Shown: piece by piece, positions 12,201 to 21,667 of the stretch
How positions within the stretch are numbered: position 1 is the first letter of the stretch
Layout: each line of letters begins with the position of its first letter
From: Bursaphelenchus xylophilus
Taxonomy: Eukaryota; Nematoda; Chromadorea; Rhabditida; Aphelenchoididae
Direction of reading: 5' to 3'
Assembly: GCA_904066235.2 (NCBI GenBank)
Contig: CAJFCV020000005.1
Location: 7,373,501-7,437,500, forward strand
DNA length: 64,000 nt
Notes under the pieces: model-generated
Database searches by the model: none
The model's input: the letters and a program-made list of their open reading frames with translations, nothing else
What the model was told of the DNA's origin: nothing
Made by a program: the position numbers and the translations under genes

Positions 12201-15200
12201 CATGCAAATTAAGTCAGTACAAACTGAAAGCTGACGAAACGCAGCCCAAAATATCAGCAGTTTCTGCAAAGTGCAGGGCAAAGATCGCATATAAGTTTTA
12301 AAAAAGCTACAATTTGGCTCTCGATGTAAAGTAATGAATATTCAGATATAAAATCTTTGAATATGGCCAAAAATGCGGCCACAAAGGCTTTATATTCGTC
12401 TTTGGGGAGTCTTTACAGGAATGGAGTAAAGATTACATTACTTAAAAAATATTACATTACTCTTTTACAAATGCGACATGCAAAAACTTTCATGTCTGGT
12501 GTAAGGTGTTTACATAGCAAAACACCCATATAAGATAATGCCTTTGGTATTTTCGCTGTTTTTATGCCTTCCCAGGTAAATATAGAATGAATATTCTCGT
12601 AAGCAGCGTGGAAAGTAGTCATGTTCAGCAGGGTTTATACTATGTCGTTTGCATTAAAATAATTGGAGTTTTCAAACGGATTTGCAGAAAATGTGGGGAA
12701 AATAAAATTAGTAAGTAAGGATAGTATTTAGAGTGGTATTACATTTCGAAGCGAACGAAGTACATGTGGAAGTGTAAGGTTTGGAAGTGACTTTGAAGTC
12801 CGAAAAAAAAATATTTTTAAAAAGAATATTTTCCAAAACATTGATACCGTATTTTAACGCGAAGTAAACACGAAAAAAAGATTTGTTTTTTGGGTAATCT
12901 GAAGAAAGGGCACTTTATGTGTATTCATGCATTTGAGATCCACAAAAATCCATCTTGATGTTAATCTCCGAGATAACAAGAAACGGAAAAAATGCGAAGG
13001 CAATGCCCTGTACAGTTCTCTGGTCTTCTCTGAGCCTTGTAGTCCTTCGTCGATATCTTCCGAGACAACGATTAAACCCCGAAAAGATGGACCAAAATTA
13101 CTGTATTCTGCACTTTCCGCGGCCCTTTGGGCTCGGGCCGATGCCGTCGAAAACATACGAAGGGCACCAAAATATTTGTGTAGTCGCCCCCTACCGTATC
13201 CGCGTCTGACTTTGTCGAACTTGCACTTGCCCTGCCCTTTTCCCCCTGTTTTTCTCCAAAAAACTGATGCGCGTGGTCCGAATTGCCCCGAGGGCAGCGA
13301 TTGCACTTTTTTTGGATATGTTGTCGTTTTTAAGTCTATTTTCGATCGCTCTGAAGCCTGGAAAACTTGGGAGCCAGACGCAGACATTAGTCAATGTTGA
13401 GCCTGTTTTTTCAGACTTCCCAGCGATCGCAAATGAACTTAGAAAAAGACATAACATATCCAAAAAAAGTGCAATCGATGCGGAAGGATGATTAAGGGCT
13501 CGTGCACTTTGCCACAAACAATTCTGACGCATTGCAGAGTACGGTAGAAGTTTCTGGCATGATCTTTGATGAAATTAATTGATCCGTGGAACCGGTTTAC
13601 GATAGCTGAGAGAACTTTATACAAAAATACTATAATTTATGCTGATACTTTGTAGTTTTTGCGAAGAAAAAGTTAGGGAATTCAAGGACAGTACATGCAC
13701 TTGACGGAGGGGGAAAACTGCAGTTTATATACAATTTTGTTTGGGAAAATTGGTTTAGCTTTCCGAATTATAGAAATCTTAAAGTAGTTAAAGCTCGAGG
13801 TCTGATAAGCCGATTGTTTGGGCTCCAAATTTCAGCTTGCTCTTTCAAAGAGAAATTAAAATATTCAGCCGGCGAGACTATTGAAAATGAGGAGAGACGG
13901 TCACAAAAAAGGCATTTTAACCAGAAATCTTAGCATTATGGTCAGAAAAGACTGGATTCTTGTAGGAAACACGTTTAAAGCACTTGAACGGGACTGGCAA
14001 TCTGTCAGATACGAAAATTCTCGTGGTTACTACAATATTCGAAAATTTTTCAACTTTGTAACTGAAAATCTCACAAGGGAAGTCACTTAAGTCACGGATC
14101 GATTTTTAAAAACGACTGTTACTGCGATGGGGAAGGTAGGACGGAGATATCAAATCTGAAAACCGCTACCTCCACCGGCCTCTGGGAGCCAAGATAATCG
14201 ACCAAAAAGGCTTGACCAAAAAAGTTGCTCCGAATAGTAAGTACCCTGTTCCGAAAGAAGGAGGGCAGAGAACCGAATGGTCCGGTGGTCTGGAAGCGCG
14301 CTTCCGGGCCTTGGCCTTTTCAGGTTCGAATCCGCATGGGTCAAACAATTTTTTAAACTTTTCTTGTAATCCAGTAAATTTACCGGTAAGATCAAATTTT
14401 TGATTTTTTACATATTTTACGAAATCTCAGAGTAATAATTTGAATGCGAGTTCCAAACTATTTGAATTTTCCAGGTTGAAAATTTACCGTAAAATAGGCA
14501 TAAACTAAAAATAAATTGCTAGTAAATTTACTGGATTACATCAACTGTTTTATAAATTTTTCACAAGTTCGAGACCCGCGCGGATTCGAACCTGAAAAGG
14601 TGAAGGCCCGGAAGCGCGCTTCCAGACCACCGGATCATTCAGTTCGCTGGCTTTTCTTCTTTCGGAAGGAAGAAATGTTCGGACGAATTTGGTCAAACTT
14701 TTTGGTCGATTATCTCGGCTCCCAGAGGCCGGTGGAGGTAGCGGTTTTCAGATTTGGTATCTCCGTCCTACCCTCCCCATCGCTGTAGCAGTAGTTTTAC
14801 AAAATCGATCCGTGATTTAAGTGACTTCCCTTGTCAGAAAACAATGCAAATTGATGCAGTACAATCTCAAGATACCCCAGAAAAGCTGACTCAATTAATC
14901 ATAAAACCTCTACTGTTTAACCGGATGGCATTTCCTCGCCTTTGCTCTGAGTTTGTAGTCTAATTATTATTACCTAGAATAAAGAAAACGGATTGAAAGC
15001 ATAATGCTGAATTTTCTCATTAAAAATTCTTGTAAACAGTGGTAATATTTGGATAAGTAATGGATTCCGACGTTTTAATCTCTGTGGACCGTGGGCAATG
15101 TGGATGCTAAGAGGAATTAATATAATGTAATACGGGATAGGCAGGGGATAGTTTGTGAAGTATTAAATTGAGTGGATAATTTCGAATGTAATGACGAACA

Positions 15201-16438
15201 GAATCATTAAATTATTATTTTTTGTTTGACCAAATTGCAAATTTTGCTGGATAAAATGGGAAAGCAGAGGTGAAACTTGGCAAAAATTTAAACTTTGAAT
15301 TTTTCGGGCATAATGTATGGCCATTTTTTCTGCGCTTTGCAGCAGCCTTCAAAAAAATGATGATTTGAGGGCTTTTTTGAAACAAGAAGTAAAAAAATTT
15401 CACAAGGAGAATACCGTTCCAAACACACCGCTAAAGGATTTAGCCCGGAAATCATTTTTCGACTATCCGTTTGTCCTCATTTTAGACACTCTATTGCGGA
15501 AAATATGAAATATCTCGGTTGAGTCAAGAAAGCTTGAGCTCGAATATTTCGGAATTGAAATGAGCGGCATTTAGAGGATGTGTAAATCTGAAACTTGAGG
15601 AAGATCGAGATCGATGCACCGTACTTTGAGAATCTTCCTTGTTCAATATAAAAAGCTTGCGTTCTCAGCGATGCTTGTACCTTTTTCATCGTCCACTTAT
15701 CCGGAACACTTTTCTCGAGGAAGTTCGCCCAGTGGCCTGGTCATTCCACAAAAACAACATCGGACGCTTGATTTCTGGAGCCTTATAGGACGATGGTTCG
15801 AACAAACGAAGCCCTTTCTTTGCCCTTTCTTTTCGAAAACTCTCAACCGGCGCTGCAGGGGTCAATCGAAGCAGATTGTACTTGATTAGATGAGTGGGCG
15901 AGAGCGGTGTAATAATTGGTCATGGCATTCTGAGAGTTAAGAATTTCCACACAAAGAAAAAAGGTTGGATGAAATGGATTACCGTGACTGTAACGGCAGC
16001 CAAGATGATTGCAAAAGTTTTTGGCCAGAAAAAACCCTTTATTTTTGTTAAATTATGAGTTAATAATCAAATCTGGCATGCTCCTTGTAAAATTCCAATC
16101 TCAATTGCAAGCAGGTTTCATCAAGACCTATTCAAAAAAAAATCTGATTTCGAAAATTAATTTTAAAATTCTATTACAAAATTTTTTCAAAATAATTTTA
16201 ATTTTAGTGCACTGCCCGCTTCTCCTCCGCCGGTTCCACGCACACCTGGTCGATTGATTCGCTTCTCCCGGCCTTTATGTTCGTCGTTGTGAGATCTCAA
16301 TTACAACATTTGGGCGCGGAGATTCGACTGGTCGCTGATTTCTGTCCTCAAGTCCGCTGTAATGGAGAAATCGCCTTGATGTTTACCATGCTCCAGTCAG
16401 CGTATATTCAAATCTGCAAAGAGCGGAGCAATCCCTAA
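283..16438 (+). CDS. VPS9-domain protein (VPS9D1-like Rab GEF family), 4 exons
   Basis: Exons are 283-1181, 1451-1502, 1762-1887 and 16208-16438, in phase throughout, giving 435 aa. Residues 1-230 are a family-specific region with a Ser/Thr-rich linker. The C-terminal third reads as a VPS9 domain: a Cys/Leu-rich helix (INYLFSVCYADLF), then NPTSKLAILAETFSEI. The final exon supplies IDSLLPAFMFVVVRSQ, HLGAEIRLVADF and GEIALMFTMLQSAYI. VPS9 domains catalyse GDP/GTP exchange on Rab5-type GTPases in early endosomal traffic. One acidic residue of the usual Asp pair before LLP is kept (D376). The Tyr normally in the GE-x-x-Y motif is Leu416, while T419 is kept, so exchange activity is uncertain. The ATG at 283 follows an acceptor at 271-272 and an upstream gene ending at 155, suggesting a trans-spliced second cistron. 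The last intron is 14.3 kb. Family call is strong; subfamily is inference. Confidence 0.8.
2547..3894 (-). CDS. Glutamine-rich putative nuclear protein, nested antisense, 4 exons
   Basis: On the minus strand, exons 3664-3894, 3145-3462, 2777-3055 and 2547-2663 join in phase 0 through GTAAGC, GTAAGT and GTAAGC donors to a TAG at 2547, giving 314 aa. The order is: a Gln/Leu/Asn-rich N-terminus starting MGNATEIQWLQML, a Q-rich block with a run of eight or more Gln and leucine repeats (residues about 78-180), a basic stretch SRKRSGDE...PPKKT that could be a nuclear localisation signal, and a more conserved-looking C-terminus (TIDPFDPIQNAKYKTDD, then AEIIADICRDFVELVL). I do not recognise the family; Q-rich plus basic composition suggests a transcription cofactor, which is inference. 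The whole gene lies in the last intron of the VPS9-domain gene on the opposite strand. Confidence 0.75.
13297..13486. repeat. 190-bp imperfect inverted repeat
   Basis: The sequence around GATTGCACTTTTTTTGGATA at 13299 reappears in reverse complement near 13449-13482. The inner part also pairs imperfectly toward a centre near 13395 (CGATCGCT at about 13342 against AGCGATCG at about 13422). This explains why both strands show long overlapping open frames here. No clear target-site duplication was found, so it may be a decayed MITE or a structured element. Confidence 0.55.
14074..14833. mobile_element. 760-bp TNA-flanked foldback element (Tc4/Tc5-like), tRNA-like arms
   Basis: Termini are CAAGGGAAGT and ACTTCCCTTG, flanked on both sides by TCA (14071-14073 and 14834-14836). 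This matches the TNA duplication of the Tc4/Tc5 branch of the pogo superfamily. The arms are long: 14074 to about 14395 pairs with about 14520 to 14833. They share, inverted, stretches such as GCTACCTCCACCGGCCTCTG and GGAAGCGCGCTTCC. Each arm carries a tRNA-like core with an exact pol III B box GGTTCGAATCC (plus strand near 14323; minus strand near 14584) and an A-box-like TGGTCCGGTGG. No transposase frame is present, so it is non-autonomous. Confidence 0.8.
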
Positions 16439-18296
16439 ATTTTTTCTCGTATTTTACATTTTTCCACGTTTCCAGTGACTTTTGTAATCTTTTCCGGTAT
16501 CTTTTCCTATTTTTAGCACCGATTACTCTATTGTGTCCTAGACGGTCTCTGTGTTGTTATTTCGTAGCCATTTTTACGTAGATTTTTAGTAAAATCTCAA
16601 TTTTTTATTGTGTCTTTGATAATTGTTTTGTATGTGAAATTGTAAATAGGTCTAAAATAACTAACAACTTCTAATTGTATAACCCAGACATTCTCTTTTT
16701 CATATCTCAAGGTATTCGGTAAGTGATACTACTATGACAGTTTTTTTACTTTCGAGTGTTCAAAGTTTGACAAATTTTGACGAGACTTGGCTGTAATTGA
16801 GGCTAGAATTTTCCAAGAGATTTGTGAAGTTTTTAGCTCGAAGTTTGCAAAAAGATTTTTGGTTCGAAAATTGATCAAAATAAAAATCTTTTCGGCGAAT
16901 TTTATGGGAAAAATAGCCCTTTACATCAGAATGATCAAATGTATGACAAAAAAGCACATGCTTTTATCTAGGCTGGGATTTCAATTTATTCCAAGTTTCT
17001 TCAATATCTGTTCGCTTTAACGTTTGTCCTGTAAATTCCATCGCAAAATGCTCTCCGTTTGTATGTTCTGCAAAGATCTCAGACCCTCTTGATTGTGATG
17101 TCCTACATTTGTCTACATTCCCCTCCAAACTCGAGTTGTAAATAGATAAAAGTAGCTGCAAATGTGGTTTCCATTTATAAATTCATTTCTTCGGAGTATA
17201 AATGTAGTTAAGACGGCTAAAATACGTGAAAGAGAATTGAATTTTACATTTTTGACAGAGCGCCTCGGGCCAATTGTACCTGGCCGTGTCGAATTACACT
17301 TTTTTTGCACTTGCAGAAGAATTGAAAAGCACTCCATTCCGAGGTAATTGTAACAGCTACGAATGTGAATAAAGCACTTGAAAAGTGAAAGCATTTTTAA
17401 CGAGCCGATTCAGTGGTATTGCATTTATAAAAGTAGTAAACTTGCTTCTTTATTCCTATGAGGGCTCTTGAAAAGACAATGTTCAAAATAATTCCTTCAG
17501 AAATTCGAGAAAATGTTACAGTAAGGGCTGTATTTGTAGGGATTTTACTGTAACCGTTAGTCGAAAGTGAACAAAAGTTTAGAGTTTACAACAAGAATAC
17601 CTTTGCAGCTACAATCAACTAAGTGAATAGAGTAAGGTTTTCAACATTAAAGAGGGCTGTAAAAAAGTCTTGTTTCTTCAGCAAATCCGATCACCGCATA
17701 CGTTTAATATATAAATATCATCCCTGTTGAAATGTTTGTAAACAAATGTTTGTTGGTTCTACCACCGCCACGGACCAATCTATGTATTATTATGGTAAAA
17801 CAGCCTCTTATCCAGCTTCAAAAGCTTCAGAAACCTGGTCGTCGGAACGGAATAATAGGGAAAAGGGAAATCGCAAAAGGGACCTTTTTAGATTTCTCTT
17901 TTAACTTTTGAATAAACGTATGCATAACAATAACTTTTCAGCTATGTTAACTACTTGCGGAAGATGAATACAAATGATGTAAGGCTCGTAGTGGAATTCA
18001 CACAAATAGAAACAGTCTTGAAGGCATAGAAAAACGATGACTCACACAGTCAACATACACATAGTATGACCGAAACATTTATCAGAATCATTGTCATTCT
18101 TAGGAAATAAAAGCAGATATTGCTGTGAATATATATATATATGTATGATCTATCACGATGAGACATCAAAAACGTTTCTAAATAACATTTTTGATGATAT
18201 TTGAAACTATAACTTGTTTCACGCCACAGTAACAGCATTTTATGAAGGAAATAAAAAATGGCTGATTTTATAAGAAATTTGTTCGATTTCAAGGAA
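16439..18296. other. Intergenic, no gene seen
   Basis: This AT-rich stretch lies between the stop of the VPS9-domain gene and the end of the Ly6-type array. Open frames are short and resemble no family. A short AT dinucleotide run lies near 18128-18142. The two flanking genes converge here, so it should contain both 3' ends, but I could not assign their poly(A) signals confidently. Confidence 0.5.
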
Positions 18297-19269
18297 TTAC
18301 AACAAGAAAGTCCTGGAAGCTGCAACGATCATTGTGAGCAGACCAAGTTGAATTGAGGAAGCCGAATCTGAAGTAGTGGAAGCAATTGCTGGAGTAATGG
18401 GAGTAGTAGTATCCTCAACAGAGACATCAGTGGAGAGAGTGGAGTTTGTTGTTGGAGAGGTGGTAGTAGTGGTGGTAGTGGTAGTAGTGGTGGTAGTGGT
18501 AGTAGTGGTGGTAGTGGTAGTAGTGGTAGTAGCAGTGTCATCAATCATGTTACCATCATTGCAGAAAGATTTGCTGCAGCAGAGGAAGCCACGTTTCTTT
18601 TTGAGGCGTTCTTTATCGCAAAGGCCATACTTGTCGCAGCCGCTGCAAGTATTGTGTAAAGTCAATTTTTACGATACCTTTCCAGCTTCGCGAACACCTT
18701 GTATGCATTGGTACACTTCGTGACGTTATGGTCACACCTCTCCATTACAAGTTGTCCATTGGCTAAAATTTGAACTTTTTTAGTGTTGTGCATATATTTA
18801 AATTGAAATTGGCAATAACATAGAAGGCAAAGATCTAGAGAATAGACGCCCATTGTCACCAGTACCAGAACCCTCGCAAAAACGTTTCTAAAAACAATTT
18901 TTTCAAAAAGTGCGAGCCGACATTGCAGGTGATCTTGACGTGGTGTAAATGGGTGCAGAGAGCAAAAGGAGATAACGGAATCTATGATATCATGTAGGTG
19001 ACAAATATTCCTTGAGAGCGTCATATCACGCATCGGGATTAATGTCCGCCTAATAAAATGAATTCCCGCTGCAGAAGACTTGACACTCCAGACTATCCCG
19101 GTTGACACCCAGACACTGTATCCTGCAGGAATCTCGAGAAAGGGCAGAAGTTTTGTGTGTCTTAAGCAATTACATTACCCTGACCAGTAGAACTGTAGCA
19201 ATACTTCCAACTAACTATGCTGGTAGGCAAAAGTAACGCCCAAACAAGTAACAGAATCTTTGACGCCAT
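18297..19269 (-). CDS. Ly6-type GPI-anchored protein A, poly-Thr stalk, 3 exons
   Basis: Minus-strand exons 19179-19269, 18678-18762 and 18297-18642 join in phase (1, then 2) to 173 aa. An N-terminal signal peptide (MASKILLLVWALLLPTSIVS) is followed by a small Cys-rich domain: a Cys soon after cleavage (WKYCYSSTG), ERCDHNVTKC, SGCDKYGLC, and the Ly6/three-finger ending FLCCSKSFCNDG. A stalk of roughly two dozen consecutive Thr comes next, then Ser/Thr-rich sequence, and a hydrophobic C-terminus (IQLGLLTMIVAASRTFLL) typical of a GPI-attachment signal. It is probably a heavily O-glycosylated surface protein. It shares exon plan and phases with the three genes upstream in transcription order. 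No specific orthologue is recognised. Confidence 0.82.
18459..18534. repeat. Trinucleotide microsatellite (GTA/GTG) coding poly-Thr
   Basis: GGT and AGT triplets run for about 75 bp, organised in part as an 18-bp unit (GGTGGTAGTGGTAGTAGT) repeated about four times. On the minus strand it reads as uninterrupted ACC/ACT Thr codons in Ly6-type gene A, so length changes in triplets would only alter the stalk. Confidence 0.9.
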
Positions 19270-19466
19270 TGATAAATGTGTTGAAGGCATGAGCGCTGAA
19301 GGTTTTATACAGAGCATGATTCAAAAATAGCATCAAGGTTAGACGAAATTATTGGGGTGACTAGCTACAAGATTCACAATTTATTTGAAATTCATATTTT
19401 CCCAGGTGAGACATTGAAACTAAAAAGAGAAAAGATTGTTTTCTCCAGCACATCAAGCATATACAC

Positions 19467-19907
19467 TAGGTTGATTCAAAAGTTTTCCGCCATTTTTTCT
19501 TGACATTTCAAAACAAAATTTCCAGAGTCTGATTCAATGTATGTTAAAAATAGAGCTTACAGTTAGATGTTTAGGACAGACCTTTGCAAAATTCTTGATT
19601 GGTAGTACTTAATTTTCTACAAGCTTCCTTTCAGAATATTTCAAAAATATTATATTTAAAAAAATCACCGTTTGTGTCAAGGTGAATATCCCGGGAACTG
19701 GCAATTTTCCGGCTAACTAGAAAGTTTCGGGTTTGGTGTTATTTGCAATACTTGGGATGGCAGTAGTTTTTCTGAAGTTATTCCTTTTCTTATGCCTACC
19801 CTGGGATTTTTTGTAGCGTCCATAAACCTAGCAGGAGAGCCGAGTTCTCGAAAGAAAGCAGATTTAAAAACTTTTTTTGGAATGGGTTAGATGTTTTGAC
19901 TCATTCC
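19467..19907. mobile_element. Truncated mariner-like element copy
   Basis: It begins with TAGGTTGATTCAAAAGTTTT, a mariner-type terminal repeat. For about 430 bp it matches, inverted, the right part of the 1.2-kb element at 47415-48619. Shared stretches include TTTTCTACAAGCTTCCTTTC near 19612 (in reverse at about 48460) and the matching block around 19690-19760. The second terminal repeat is missing. It lies between Ly6-type genes A and B and explains their wider spacing. No coding potential is visible. Confidence 0.65.
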
Positions 19908-20037
19908 GAATGTATAAACACATCATGTTGAATTTAATTAATATTAAATAATTAAAATACCAAGCGAAGGAACGAACAAAAATAGAATTTATTATAAAGT
20001 CAAGATTACTATGATTTTTAACGAATTCGTCTGACCG

Positions 20038-20650
20038 TTACAGTAAGGCCAATTCTATTAATAACAGCATTTTCAAGGCGACGATTGTGACCCCAACAGC
20101 TCCAGAGGTTGGAACAACGACTGTGGCGATAACAGTCCCAGGTCTTGAGGTGGCAACTGTCGCTCCAACAGCCCCAGGTGTTGAGGTGAGGACTGTGGCC
20201 TCTACAGCCTCAGAAGTTGGGGTGACGACTGTCGCAGCAACAGTCCCAGAGGTTTGGGCGACAGAAGAGGACTTATTGGTGATGAAATTACACATGTGTG
20301 TGTAACAGCACATGTAACCATATCCCTGCTGAATATTGTTCTTGCATATACCATCTCTGTCGCAATGCCTGAAATCAAGTGGGTCAAGCTTCGCTGAAGG
20401 CACAATTTGATGCCAAAAATGTTTTATTACCATACTGCGTATCCAGTTTCTTTCACTATCATCACACAAGCCTCGATTCCTTGTTTGCATAACTCGTCGT
20501 GATTTCTGGTTATTGGAGCTGAAAATATAATTTTCAATTTGACATACAGCATGGCATTCACTTACGTTCGTTGTTAAGGCAATTAAAGGCCAATATATTT
20601 GATACCAGACAACAGAAGCACACAACACACAAAAAGCCTCTTAAATTCAT
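20038..20650 (-). CDS. Ly6-type GPI-anchored protein B, 12-residue repeat stalk, 3 exons
   Basis: Minus-strand exons 20566-20650, 20431-20518 and 20038-20368 join in phases 1 and 2 to 167 aa. The signal peptide is MNLRGFLCVVCFCCLVSNIL. The mature domain starts FNCLNNE and contains ELCKQGIEACVMIVKETGYA, WHCDRDGICKNN and the family ending YMCCYTHMCNF. The stalk is about 4.5 copies of a 12-residue Thr/Val/Ala-rich repeat (TVATSRPGTVIA type) encoded by a 36-bp minisatellite. The C-terminus VTIVALKMLLLIELALL fits a GPI signal. It is a paralogue of its neighbours with a differently repeated stalk. Ligand and role are unknown. Confidence 0.82.
20096..20264. repeat. 36-bp minisatellite in Ly6-type gene B
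   Basis: About 4.5 diverged tandem units of 36 bp, each starting ACAGYCCCAG or close to it (20096, 20132, 20168, 20204, 20240). They encode the Thr/Val/Ala stalk repeats on the minus strand. The array is also open on the plus strand, where it would read as a similar Thr/Val/Pro repeat; I treat that as a shadow. Confidence 0.85.
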
Positions 20651-20913
20651 GACCAGGAAGTCAGTTTGCTCTACTTTTGATATTGCCTTTCTTACACCAT
20701 GATTCCCGGCTAAATGTATATTCATGGAATAAGGGAAAGTCAATGATTAAGACTTACGTCATTCCTTGAACACTCAGAGTTCTAGTGTTGTAAGTATCAG
20801 AACCATTACATGGTTCTGTGAGAATCATCACGAAACAGAAGAAATTTGAACCCTCTCTGTTTTATGTATTTATCATGGTCTATAAATGTTATTCAACATA
20901 AATTTTGTAAGAT

Positions 20914-21432
20914 TTACAAGAACCATATCTTTAGTAAAACAACCGCCAAGCTCACAGCGCCAGCTTTGGCGACAAATGATGAATTGCACATATCTCCACT
21001 GCAACAGTAGTAATCATACGTGCCATCAGAGAAACTTGTATCCCCTGCTTTGCATTGGTGGGCGCGGTCGCATGTTCTGAAAACACAAAGGAAGTTTACA
21101 ATCGTAGTACTCAGAATTCAAAAATTTGTGCAGAGATTTTTTTTATATATCTAAAACCTACTGCACATATTGTTTTGTTCCTTTGTTAATTTTCTTCAGA
21201 CAAGACCCCACATCTTGGGCACACGTCTCCGCTTTGGCAAGAGCATCTGCAAGAAAAAAAATAACAGTTTAGTGTTCAGGTGGAAATATTTATTTCAATC
21301 AGCTTTCATCGCTCCCCTTTTATTGCACTTACGTCCGTTTTGGACCGAGTAACAAGTAAGCGCCGCAATGTCTACAGTAAAATAACATAGACAAACAGTA
21401 AATAGTAGCAACTTCAAACTCATTTTTAGCAT
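20914..21432 (-). CDS. Ly6-type GPI-anchored protein C, 3 exons
   Basis: Minus-strand exons 21333-21432, 21162-21246 and 20914-21076 join in phases 1 and 2 to 115 aa (a second ATG three codons in, at 21423, is equally possible). A hydrophobic signal peptide (SLKLLLFTVCLCYFTV) precedes the mature domain: LTCYSVQNG, ETCAQDVGSCLKKINKGTK, QTCDRAHQCKAG, and YDYYCCSGDMCNSS, the Ly6/three-finger CC-x4-CN ending. A short Ala/Val/Leu tail ending IWFL fits GPI attachment. It is the closest relative of gene D: both have KKINKG and YDYYCC at the same spacing. It has no repetitive stalk. Confidence 0.85.
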
Positions 21433-21667
21433 GCTAATATAATATAATAGTTTTCGTTTTACTTTGCTGTTCTTTTATACCGTTCCGGTTGTGACTAATT
21501 TTTTAATTTTTTTCATATTTCTTGAATTCAAGATTTGAGTCATTCTCAGGAAAAAAGGTAAAAAGTATTGTAAGCTCTTTATTGTTCGGTTAAATTTCTG
21601 GCTTGTTGCATATAAAAACTAAATCTTTTGATATTTTTTATCCAAATTTGTTTTTATTCAGCAGGAT

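Larger units (their letters stand above)
1888..16207 (+). other. 14.3-kb last intron of the VPS9-domain gene
   Basis: The donor GTAGGA at 1888 and the acceptor ATTTTAG ending at 16207 join two phase-0 exons. The intron holds an antisense glutamine-rich gene (2547-3894), a foldback element (14074-14833), a 190-bp inverted repeat (13297-13486) and eleven exact copies of AAAAGTGC/GCACTTTT by eye. From about 4.0 to 13.3 kb I see only unconvincing open frames, several open on both strands, with no family resemblance. Confidence 0.65.

Noticed and set aside
12854..13400. Overlapping long open frames on both strands (177 and 157 codons)
   Set aside because: They coincide with an imperfect inverted repeat, lack splice partners and resemble no family.
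18662..19108. 148-codon minus-strand frame taken as one protein
   Set aside because: Only its last 85 bp form a real exon (18678-18762) of Ly6-type gene A; the rest is intron read-through.
20087..20305. Plus-strand Thr/Val/Pro repeat frame
   Set aside because: Shadow of the 36-bp minisatellite coding the stalk of Ly6-type gene B on the other strand.
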